Assembly: GCF_025566965.1 (NCBI RefSeq)
Contig: NZ_JAOQJL010000007.1
Location: 1 to 64,000 of the forward strand
From: Blautia_A ammoniilytica
Lineage (GTDB): Bacteria > Bacillota > Clostridia > Lachnospirales > Lachnospiraceae
Reading direction: 5' to 3'
DNA: 64,000 bases
Below, in pieces: positions 32,418 to 41,900 of the stretch. Within the stretch, counting starts at the first letter, position 1. Each line of letters opens with the position of its first letter. Below the pieces are notes generated by a model that was not told the origin of the DNA, made no database searches, and saw only the letters and a program-made list of their open reading frames with translations. The position numbers were made by a program, and so were the translations under genes.

Positions 32418-33812
32418 TTACCGCGCCTTCTCCTGTTTCAGATGACGGGTGGGGATTGCCAGCAGCTTACGCACCCGGCTCTCCAAATGCTTCTCAATGG
32501 CCTGCAAATGTTCTTCCGGCAGGCCCAGGCTTTCGTGGCGCTTGAACCGGAACCCGATCATGCGGCGAAGCTGCTCTTTCTGCTTTGGCCCCATGACCTC
32601 TGCACACACTTCCTCATAGGAGATGTTGTAGGGGTTAGAACGGGTTTTTGCATACTCGTCCAGATTCGCATAATCTTCCTTACCGGCATAGCAGAACAGG
32701 GACAGCCCATTGTCAAAAATGGGGGCGGGCGCAATAATGTTGCCGCTGTGGTTATCCCGCAGGACGCCAAAGTTTCCAAAGTGGCGGTCCTCATTGTAAA
32801 TCAGAGCGTCAAACACCAGCATACTGCGGATTTGCTCGGAAAACTCCGGCCCCAGCTTGTCGTAGTAGGCAAGGCAGGCGGCAATGCCCCCGGTTCGGAC
32901 AATGCGCCCGATGGGGATATAGGCTGTGTCGATGTTGGTAAACAGGGCGCACTTAGAGGCGGTAATGCCTTTCCAATTCTCCAGGTCATAATGCACGGCG
33001 TTCAGACGCATGGTTTCCGCAATCTGCGAAGCATAATACTCGCAGTACGGCTCCCGGCCCGCATTGGACGCGCCGGTCGTGCCGCCCTTGTAGAGATAAA
33101 TCCCATCGTGCTCCACATATCGCCACGCCTTGGGCAGCATACCGCCTGTGGTCAGCTCCGGGGATGTGGTAAACGCCTGCCTGCTCCCGCCTGCGCCGGT
33201 ATAGGCCACCAGCGCCAGTATCTCGGAAAAGCGATTTTCGTAAAGATTGTATTGGGAGAATCCCCCCTCAAATCCTTCCGGCACCACCCAATAGCTGTCG
33301 TTGAGCGACAGCCCCTTGCACACGTCGATGATTCCCTTGGTGTCGTTGTGGCTGAGGCCAAGGGTTTTCAAAATCTCGTCCACAAAGGCGCGGTTTTTGG
33401 GGATAACCCGCCGCTCCAGCCAATGAATGACGCCCTCGCCGGTGCGCTCCATATCCAAAGGCAGCAAATGGGCCTGCTCCTCGTTGGTGTATAAGATTTC
33501 AGCCACAAGGCCGGACAAGCCCTGCTTTTCCATGGAAAAGCGCATTAGCTCCGTATCATAAATGCGGAGACTGTAAACATTACTCATAGGCTCCTCCTTG
33601 TCGTTCAGTTCCAGTGAAACATCCTTTCCCAGCGCCGAGGCGATTTTTAAGATCATATCAAGCGTGGGGTTCTGTGTCCCACTTTCCAGGCGGTTAATGC
33701 CGGAACGCTGGATTCCCAGCCGCCTTGCCAGTTCTGCCTGGGAAATGCCCTGCTCCAGACGGGCCTCCACAAGCTGGGATATGATTTTCTGCCGTTTGCG
33801 CAGTTCATCCAT
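32418..33812 (-). CDS. HTH-HipA-like fusion (putative single-chain HipB-HipA toxin-antitoxin)
   Basis: The protein has 464 residues. Residues 1-72 are an XRE helix-turn-helix (QAELARRLGIQRSGINRLES) like HipB antitoxins. Residues 76-464 match HipA-like kinases: catalytic-loop region NEDRHFGNFG (about 341) and metal-binding region IFDNGLSL (about 369). An internal ATG at 33587 is preceded by AAGGAGG, so a separate HipA-like product may also be made from the same frame. A near-perfect 20-bp palindrome lies 23 bases upstream of the start. HipA kinases phosphorylate glutamyl-tRNA synthetase in E. coli; the target here is unknown. It may be an addiction module for the ICE. Confidence 0.82.
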   Translation of the reverse strand: MDELRKRQKIISQLVEARLEQGISQAELARRLGIQRSGINRLESGTQNPTLDMILKIASALGKDVSLELNDKEEPMSNVYSLRIYDTELMRFSMEKQGLSGLVAEILYTNEEQAHLLPLDMERTGEGVIHWLERRVIPKNRAFVDEILKTLGLSHNDTKGIIDVCKGLSLNDSYWVVPEGFEGGFSQYNLYENRFSEILALVAYTGAGGSRQAFTTSPELTTGGMLPKAWRYVEHDGIYLYKGGTTGASNAGREPYCEYYASQIAETMRLNAVHYDLENWKGITASKCALFTNIDTAYIPIGRIVRTGGIAACLAYYDKLGPEFSEQIRSMLVFDALIYNEDRHFGNFGVLRDNHSGNIIAPAPIFDNGLSLFCYAGKEDYANLDEYAKTRSNPYNISYEEVCAEVMGPKQKEQLRRMIGFRFKRHESLGLPEEHLQAIEKHLESRVRKLLAIPTRHLKQEKAR

Positions 33813-33833
33813 ACTCTCACCTCACTGCTTTAA

Positions 33834-33853
33834 TGTTAACATATATGATAACA
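33834..33853 (-). promoter_or_regulatory. Palindromic operator candidate of the HipBA-like gene
   Basis: TGTTAACATATATGATAACA is an 18-of-20 palindrome centred on CATATATG, in an AT-rich patch within GC-rich surroundings. It sits 23 bases upstream of the start of a gene whose product begins with a HipB-like DNA-binding domain. Autorepression is the natural expectation for such a module. Confidence 0.6.
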
Positions 33854-33896
33854 ATTTGCAAGAGGGAGAATCTGTCGAAGCTGCAAAACTGGCAAC

Positions 33897-34868
33897 TCAC
33901 CGCTCCGGCTCTTTGCTGTGGCTGCCCCGAATGGGAATCCCCAGCCGGTGGCACAGAAAATCATTCACATCCTTTCCACGGGGCGGCGGTTTGTTCTCCA
34001 CACGGTAGCCCTCCGGCATGACAGCCATGATTGCCTTGGCCGCCAGCCGGCCAGCCGTGTCATTGTCCAAATGGAGATAGACGGTTTTCACATGGGGGTG
34101 GTCATCCAAAAATCGGGTGAGGGCCACCGGCAGCTTGCTTTCCTCCATCTTTTTCTTCGGCTGGTACACCCCGGCCAGGGACAGCAGATTGTGCCGCCGC
34201 CAGTCAATCCCGTCCAGCTTGCAGAGAGTGGCATAGGACATCACATCAATGGCGCACTCGCACAGATGGACTGCCGGATTTTCCACGCAAGCGGGCAGGG
34301 CGAAGGAAAAGTGCTTATCACTGCCGCTTAAATCCCCGTGGAACCGGGCTTCACTGATTCCCCGCAGGCAGCCGAACCGCGCCTTGCCATCCTTGTCGAA
34401 GCCCACAAAAACCACGTTGCTGTGGCCCTTGTTCCGGCTCTCATAAATCCGCCCGGTCTGAACGCAGTAGTCCAAAATCTCCTGGTCAATGCCCCGGCCT
34501 TTGAGATAGGCCATCATCGCCCGATTATCCGGGGCGGCCTGGGGCAGAAGCAGGTGCTTGGGCTTTTCCTCCTTCGGCGCTGGCACAAAGGAAGGCGGCG
34601 GGATGGCAGCCCTTCCGGAGATAGTTTCCATGGCCTCCAAAAAGGAATAGCCGTTGACCTTGATGAGATAGTCCAGCGCACTGTAACCGCCAATCCCGCG
34701 GGAAAACCAGCACCATTTGCCGTTGGAAATCCGCAGGCTGTCATGGGTCTTGGTACAGTAGACGTTGCCGGACACATGGACCAGCTCCTGGGGTTCGCAG
34801 GTTTGCAGGTAGGTGAGCAGGTCCACCTGCCTTGCCCGTTCGATGGCTTCTGAATCGTAAAAAGGCAT
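33897..34868 (-). CDS. DUF3991/TOPRIM primase-like protein
   Basis: The protein has 323 residues. The N-terminal third resembles a CHC2-like primase zinc region, with VHVSGNVYCTKTHDSLRIS and WCWFSRGIGGYSALDYLIKV. The TOPRIM domain follows, with acidic residues in CECAIDVMSYATL (about 206) and YLHLDNDTAGRLAAK (about 268). It may prime the complementary strand after transfer. The start at 34868 is preceded by AAGGGGG lying inside a large hairpin (34877-34945), implying controlled expression. Confidence 0.82.
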   Translation of the reverse strand: MPFYDSEAIERARQVDLLTYLQTCEPQELVHVSGNVYCTKTHDSLRISNGKWCWFSRGIGGYSALDYLIKVNGYSFLEAMETISGRAAIPPPSFVPAPKEEKPKHLLLPQAAPDNRAMMAYLKGRGIDQEILDYCVQTGRIYESRNKGHSNVVFVGFDKDGKARFGCLRGISEARFHGDLSGSDKHFSFALPACVENPAVHLCECAIDVMSYATLCKLDGIDWRRHNLLSLAGVYQPKKKMEESKLPVALTRFLDDHPHVKTVYLHLDNDTAGRLAAKAIMAVMPEGYRVENKPPPRGKDVNDFLCHRLGIPIRGSHSKEPER

Positions 34869-34876
34869 AAAAAAAT

Positions 34877-34945
34877 ACAGCCCCCTTCACATAGCCATAG
34901 ATTAGCCGCCCCATGTGGGGTAGCTGACTATGTAAAAGGGGCTGT
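34877..34945 (-). promoter_or_regulatory. Long hairpin that covers the ribosome site of the TOPRIM gene
   Basis: On the minus strand ACAGCCCCTTTTACATAG pairs with CTATGTGAAGGGGGCTGT; an inner AGC-ACCCC with GGGG-GCT stem fills the middle. The 3' arm contains the Shine-Dalgarno sequence, and seven T follow directly before the ATG. The structure could act as a translational block or as a terminator/attenuator. Confidence 0.6.
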
Positions 34946-35196
34946 ACTCTTTTCAGATATGGAAAAAGCCGACTGGATTGCTCCAATCGACTTTCTGCAT
35001 ATACTTTTGCGATTTATATGCAGATATGAATGGGGAATGTGCAGTTTTGGGCGGCAGCTTTAAGCCATATCCAAAAACTCCAAGAATTTCAATAGTTTTT
35101 ACTCCTAATCCGTAAAAACTTGTTTTGTTCAAGACCTTTTTGGGGGTGCGAATGAATTTGGATATGTAAAAGCGGCATGGATTTTTCCATGCCGCC
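34946..35196 (-). terminator. Spacer with hairpins; terminator of the 35204 gene at its right edge
   Basis: No gene is seen between 34946 and 35203. GCGGCATGGA (35172-35181) and TCCATGCCGC (35186-35195) form a perfect 10-bp stem followed by T4 on the minus strand, ending the gene at 35204. Further imperfect repeats include GCATATA with TATATGC near 34999-35022 and CATATCC with GGATATG spanning about 35070-35166. The stretch is AT-rich compared with its surroundings and may hold the promoter of the TOPRIM-HipBA-relaxase transcript. Confidence 0.55.
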
Positions 35197-35203
35197 CAAA
35201 AAA

Positions 35204-35536
35204 CTATTCAGTTTTGAAAGCGCCGATTTTCTTCAGATAGGCAAATCCGTCTGCATGGCCCCGGAAGTAGATGTGTTCCCGTTCCATATTATCGGCCCGC
35301 ATATACAGCCGGATAAATTCTTTCAAGGCTTCATGCTCCTCAGCGGTAAAAGAAAGTTCTCCCTTGCCCTCCAGCAGAGCGCCAATCACAAGATTTTGGC
35401 GTTTCAGTTCCTCCATCTGGGCCTTCAACTCGGTATATTCCGGGCTGGCAGCCGCCAAATCCATCACGATGTCGCTGTCGATTTCAGAAAACTGCTCGGA
35501 AATGCGCTCCGGGAGCAGGCAGTAGCTATCGTCCAT
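35204..35536 (-). CDS. Conserved ICE hypothetical protein, helical
   Basis: The protein has 110 residues, acidic and helical (EYTELKAQMEELKRQNLVIG), with no membrane segment or recognisable catalytic motif. It is followed by a strong terminator and preceded by a short tandem repeat (GTCCATCTATCATC twice, about 35531-35559) that includes part of its leader. It lies downstream of the DUF3848 and giant-helicase genes on the same strand. I do not recognise a function. Confidence 0.6.
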   Translation of the reverse strand: MDDSYCLLPERISEQFSEIDSDIVMDLAAASPEYTELKAQMEELKRQNLVIGALLEGKGELSFTAEEHEALKEFIRLYMRADNMEREHIYFRGHADGFAYLKKIGAFKTE

Positions 35537-35619
35537 CTATCATCGTCCATCTATCATCACCCCTTATCACGATTTTTATTATACTATACCTGCCCCGCAG
35601 CGCAATGGCAAATGTGCAA

Positions 35620-35955
35620 TCACCTTTCTTTCTGCGCTTTGGCTTTCTGTTTGGCTTCGGCGGCCCTGGCCTGTTCCTGGACAGTATCCCATACCGTATC
35701 CATATAAGAGGTTTCCTGGTTCTCCCACCTCTCAAAAATCTGCTTCAAGGGCTTGTCAGATTTCAGCAGCGCCCTGGCCTGACTATCCTCCAGATCGTGG
35801 TATTCAAGAGACATCAGGATGTCCTCCCGCACCGTGTACTCATAGGCATGGTTCAAAATCTCAGCCGGCGGTTGGGAGAGCAGCCAATCCCGGAACTGCT
35901 CCTGTTCCGCAAACATTTTCTCATAGAGCCTGGTATTTAATTCTTCGTTGGTCAT
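35620..35955 (-). CDS. DUF3848-family protein
   Basis: The protein has 111 residues. EQFRDWLLSQPPAEILNHAY and YTVREDILMSLEYHDLED match the DUF3848 family common in Firmicutes ICEs. A basic C-terminal tail follows. TAAAGGAGG precedes the ATG. It lies 11 bases after the stop of the giant methyltransferase-helicase, so it is probably co-transcribed. Function is unknown. Confidence 0.75.
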   Translation of the reverse strand: MTNEELNTRLYEKMFAEQEQFRDWLLSQPPAEILNHAYEYTVREDILMSLEYHDLEDSQARALLKSDKPLKQIFERWENQETSYMDTVWDTVQEQARAAEAKQKAKAQKER

Positions 35956-35966
35956 CGTATCCTCCT

Positions 35967-38900
35967 TTACCGTGCCAGCTCCGCAACCCTCCGGGCAGGC
36001 ACATCCTCGCCCTCGTCTGGGGTATCGTCCATCAATGTTTTGTCCTTCTCATCCATGTTGAGCAGAATATTCAGCTCTTTCAAACGGGCTGTTTTCTCCG
36101 CCAGCTCCTCCTCGCGGGCAAAAGGTGTAGCCAATTCCGTGCGGGCGTTTTCAAGCTGGGCCTTGGTTTCCTCCAGGCTGTTCTGCTCGGCCTGCAGGCT
36201 GCCTGCAAGGTTTTCCAGAGCGTTGTCCAGGCGGGTGATATTGCCGAACACATCCGCCCCCAGCGTCACCGTATGGGAAAGAGTGCCTTTGAGCGTGATC
36301 CGATACTCGTTGCTCCTGCCATCATAAGCCAGCACCATGGAAAAGCCCCGGTACTGCCCCAAAAGAACAGCGTCGGAACCTGTCATACGGGTGCAAACAT
36401 CAATGATAGCCTTGCCGGCGCCCTCTTTTTCGGTGTAGTGCCTGCCATCCACCTCCATGCCGCAGAAGCCCTCCTGGGCCTTGGGGTGGGCCGCCGCCAG
36501 CGCCACATCCTGCTCATAGCCCGCGATCCGTTCCGTGAGCCGGGTGATTTCCTCCGGGTATTTCCGATACACCAGTTCCTCCAGAGCGTACACCTGGTTC
36601 AAGTGGCTGGCTTTCAGCATATTGAGCCGCGCCACCTCCATATCCAGGTTGCACTTCTCGATAATAAGTGGGTTGCCGGTGGCCAATGCCTTGATTTCCG
36701 AATAGCTGAGGGCAGTTTCATCTACATCATCCGCCACACGGACGGGGGCCTTGCTGGTCATGATCTGGGCGATGAACTTCTGCTTGTTCTCCACAAGCTG
36801 GTAGAGGTAAGCGTCAAAAGTGCCTTCCGTTACATACCGATAGATTTCCACCTCCTCATTTTCATTGCCCTGGCGGACGATACGCCCCAGCCGCTGCTGA
36901 AGGTCGGAAGGCCGCCAGGGGCAGTCCAGGTCATGCAGGGCAATGAGCTTATCCTGGACGTTAGTGCCTGCGCCCATTTTGGCCGTGGAACCCAGCAGCA
37001 CCCGCACCTGCCCGGCGCGCACCTTGGAAAACAGCTCCTTCTTTTTGGCTTCGCTGTCTGCCGTGTGGATAAAGGCGATTTCTTCTTCCGGGATACCGGC
37101 GTCCATCAGTTTCTTTTTTAGGTCGTCATAAACACTGAAAGAGCCATCGGTAGTAGGTGTGGACAGGTCGCAGAATACAAGCTGGGCAGAGCGTTTTTCT
37201 TTAGTCTGTTCCCAGATGCGGAACACATTCCGGGCGCAGACAGCCACCTTGCCATTGGGGTCGTCGGCAGCGAGAGGGTTGATGAGCCGCATATCCAGCG
37301 CCAATTTCCGCCCGTCATTGGTAATGCGGAGCATATTGTCCACATGGGGGTCAACCCCACCGGCACGGATTTTCTCTGCCCGTTCCGCCAGCCCCCTTAT
37401 CATCTCTTTCTGAAGCTCCGAGGGCTGGATCACTTCCGTGTGGAAGTTTGCCTTGGGAACAGGCAGACAAAGCATATCCGCTGTTTGGATGTCGGCAACC
37501 TCCTTGAAAGCAGCCATCAGCTCCGGCAGGTTATAAAACTTGGCAAACCGGGTTTTGGCTCGGTAGCCGGTGCCCTCCGGCGATAACTCGATGGCTGTAA
37601 CCGTTTCTCCGAAGCTCCCCGCCCAGTCATCGAAATGGACAAGGCCCATCTCCTGCAGGAGCCTGTACTGCAAATACCTCTGGATGGTGTAAAGCTCTAC
37701 CATGGAGTTGGAGATAGGGGTGCCGGTGGCAAAAATCACGCCGCGCCCGCCGGTCAACTCGTCCAGATACTGCGTTTTCATGAACAGGTCGCTGGATTTC
37801 TGGGCTTCGGTCTGGGCAATGCCGCCCACGTTTCGCATTTTTGTCGCCAAAAACAAGTTCTTAAAATAATGGCTCTCATCAATAAAGAGCCTGTCCACGC
37901 CGAGCTGCTCAAAGGTGACGGTGTCATCCTTGCGGCTCTGGTCGTTGAGCTTGGCCAGCCTTGTCTCCAGCGATTTCCGGGTACGCTCCATCTGCTTGAC
38001 CGTGTAGCGTTCCGCCTTCTGTGCCTTGGCCTGCTCGATTCCTTCCAGGATTTCTTCAATCTGGCGCTCCAAAATGGCCTGCTGGCGCTCCAGGCTCATG
38101 GGGATTTTTTCAAACTGGCTGTGGCCGATGATGATGGCGTCGTAGTCCCCGGTGGCAATGCGGCTGCAAAACTTCTTGCGGTTCTGGGTTTCAAAATCTT
38201 TCTTCGTGGCAACTAAAATGTTGGCGCTGGGATAGAGCTGGAGCCATTCCGCCGCCCACTGCTCGGTGATGTGGTTTGGCACCACGATCAGCGACTTGGT
38301 GCAAAGGCCCAAACGCTTCATCTCCATGGCAGCGGCCACCATCTCGTAGGTCTTGCCCGCCCCCACCTCGTGGGCCAGCAGGGTATTCCCGCCGTAAAGG
38401 ATATGGGCAATCGCGTTGATCTGATGAGGCCGTAGGGAAATTTCCGGGTTCATGCCCTCAAACCGGATGTGCCGCCCATCATACTCACGGGGGCGGACGC
38501 CGTTGAAGGTTTCGTTGTAAACACGGCACAGCAGTTCCCGGCGGTCGATGTCTTTCCAGATCCACTCGGCAAACTTCTGCTTGATGAGTTCCTGCCGGTC
38601 CTGGGCAATCGCGGTTTCTTTTTTGTTGAGGACAGGCTTTTTCTTGCCGTTCTCGTCCTCAATATAGTCAAATACCCGCACATCCCTTTGATTTAGGGTC
38701 TGCTCCAAGATGTGGTAGGCGCTCATCCGCTTGGTGCCGTAGGTGGTAATGGCTTTCACATTGCTGCGGTCGGCGTTTTTCTCCCGGATGCTCCATTGGC
38801 CGGTGGCTTCGGAGCGCAGGATTTTAATACGATCCCGCACATAGTAATTGGGGGTGAGCAGCTCCACCATGAATTGCTGGTACACCTCGATGGGCACCCA

Positions 38901-41900
38901 GTTCGCGCCAATGCGCACGCCAATTTCTCCAGCGCCCAAATCCTGGGGCTGAACGGCTTCCAGGGCCTCCACATTTCTGCGGGCGGTTTCCTTCTGATTG
39001 TCAGGGGCCACTTCCAGGAATGCTTTTGCCATCCGCAGCTTTTGGCGCACTTTCCCGGAAAGGTACTCATCCGCCGTGACAAGAGGATAGCGGCTCAAAT
39101 CCGCCAAAGAAGGCAGGATGTCCTCCGGGTTCTCCGCACAGCGAATATCCCGGTAGATCACCCCGGCAAGCTCTTTTTCCAGTTCCTCCGGGGATTTACC
39201 CGACAGCTCTGCCATATAGTCCATATCCACACGGGCTTTTTCCGAAATGGACACCGCCAACGCTTCACTGGCTGTATCCACACTGGTGACAGCCACATGG
39301 GGCCGGATGGTGCGCCGGGTGAACATATCGGCTTTTCTTTTTAGGTTGCCCTGCTCATCCAGCACCTCCAGAGAGCACAAGAGGCAGTAGCTGGAGTCCT
39401 CCGAAAAGGCCAGCTTGTTGCCGCGACTGTTCAGCAGCCCATACTTGGCGGTGAAGCTGTCGTAAAGGGCGTTGAGCTTTTGCTGCTCGGCTGCAATATC
39501 CTCATCCGGGTAGCCTTCGGTCTGGTACTCAATAAGCCTGCGGGTACATTCCCGCAGCTCGATCATGCCACGGATACGGTTTTCCGCCGTGACGGAGACT
39601 TCCACCGGGTGCATGAGACTGTTTTCTCGGTAGTATACTTGCCCATCTGCAATCGTGTAGCTGAAATTCTTCACTGTGGGGTCGGCAGGGATGGAGCGAT
39701 CTTCCTCCTCGTCCAGCTCCTCCAGCTCATAGGGCTTGATTTCCGCCTGCAAAAACTGGATGGCATTGGCAAGCTGCTCGGATAAATCTTCCCCCTCGCG
39801 GGCTTTGCAGGCGCTGTCCGGCCCGAACCGTGTGGATTCCATCACCATGTCGCCCAAAATCATCTCCGGGTGCTGCACGAAATAGCGGTTCATGCGGATT
39901 CCGTTTTCATCGGTGTCCAAATGCACCCAATCCTGGTCTAAATCGGTGATGTGGTCGCGCTTTTGCAGGAAAATGATGTCGCTGGTCACTTCCGTTCCGG
40001 CGTTCCGCTTGAAGGTGTTATCCGGCAGGCGGATGGCCCCAATGAGATCGGCGCGCTGTGCCAGGTACTTTCGGACGCTGGAGTTTTCCTTGTCCAGAGT
40101 GCCTTTGCTGGTAATGAACGCCACAATACCGCCGAGCCGCACCTTGTCCAGCGTCTTGCCGAAGAAATAGTCGTGGATCAGCCAGTGGTGCTTGTCGTAC
40201 CGTTTATCCAGCACTTTGAAATCCCCAAAGGGGACGTTGCCCACGGCTACATCAAAAAAGCTGTCGGGCATTTGCACAGTTTCAAAGCCGTTTACGGAAA
40301 TGTTGGCATTCTGGTAAAGCTGGCCCGCAATCCGCCCGGAAATGGAATCCAGCTCTACGCCATAGGCTTTGCTGCCCGCCAAATCTGTGGGGAGCAAGCC
40401 AAGGAAATTACCGGTGCCGCAGGATGGCTCCAAAATGTTCCCTTGGGTAAAGCCCATCTGAGCGAGGGCCTTATAGATTCCCCGGATGACCACAGGCGGC
40501 GTGTAAAAGGCGGTGAGGGAGCTGGCCCTGGCCGCTGCGTATTCCTCCGAATCCAGCAGAGATTTCAGTTCCTCATAATGGGGGCTGGTTTGTTCAAAGC
40601 AGTTTGCAAGGCCGCCCCAGCCCACATAGCGGGACAGGATTTCCTGTTCTTCGGGCGTGGCCAGCCGTTCCTCAGCTTCGATCTGCTTCAAGGTGCGGAT
40701 GGCGGCAGCATTGGCCGCGTATTTCTCGCTGGGGGTGCCGTGGCCCAGGGCGTCATCGGTGATGTGGAAATCATGGCGCTGATCCCTGGGGACCTCCGGG
40801 TGCAGGGTTGTGAAAGTAATGCGCTCACGGCGGGGGTGCTTCGGCGGCAGTGGGAGTGCTTCTTCTTTTTTAGGCTGTAAATCGGCCTGCTCTGGGCTGG
40901 CTGACGGTTCCTCTGCGGCAGGGGCTTGTTTTGCCTGCTCAATGGCTCGTTCATCAGGGAAGTTCCCGTAAACCCGCAGCCATCTGTTCTCCTGAAGGTC
41001 ATAGATACCCGCGCCATCATAGGCAAAGCCATCCTCGCCCTCCATAGTGCCGGCCACATATTTCTGCGCAGCTTGTTCGGCCTCCGCCAGCGTTTGGTAA
41101 TCCAGCCGTTCATCAAAGCCATTTTCAAAGTGGTGGTACACCACCACTTCGTAAGGCGGCTCCATGCGCTGGGCATAGCGGTCGATGTCCTCCATGGTGA
41201 GCCATTCCGGTTTTTCCGGCAGGGCGTCATAGAGTTCCCGCATTTTGGCGATTTGCTCTCGCACGTTCCCAGCCCACAGGTGCTTTTCTGCCCGCCCGCC
41301 AGCGCCCAAGAAATAGTCGCAGTCGGCTTTCAGGCGGCTTAAAAGCATATAATCATTTTGTGGTGGTGTACTTTGCTGCAACAAGGGAAGGATGTCTTGG
41401 TACTTGGGATATTGTGCGAGGAAGTCCAGAACGCCCCCGTCACCGTCCCCAATATCCTGGCGCTCGGTGTAGGTGGTGCCATCTGGCATGACCACGGTAA
41501 ATTTCACCTTGTCATACCCCAGGAACCGAGCATTTTCTGGGTCATCGGATTCGTACCACGCCTGCCAAGTGCCGTATTTTTCAAGAGCAGCCTTTGCACC
41601 GGCCACCTGCTCCTCATCCGCCTGTTTCATCAGGGTGTCAAATTCACGGATACCGTAGCGTTTTCCATCTTCAAACACGGGGCTTTCGCTCCACTCGCAG
41701 AAGATGTATGGCTCTATGTCGGGAGGGTATTTTCCATTGAAATAGTCCTGGTCCACAGAGGTGAGTTGGTCAAAGTCCAGTTCGGCCAGCTCATTTTGGA
41801 TGAGTTCATCCAGGCTCTCATACTGCCTGCGCTCCAAAAACTGCCCGTCCAGATAACGCTCAATGCGGTAATGGACCAAGTCGGCATTGACCTGGATGGG

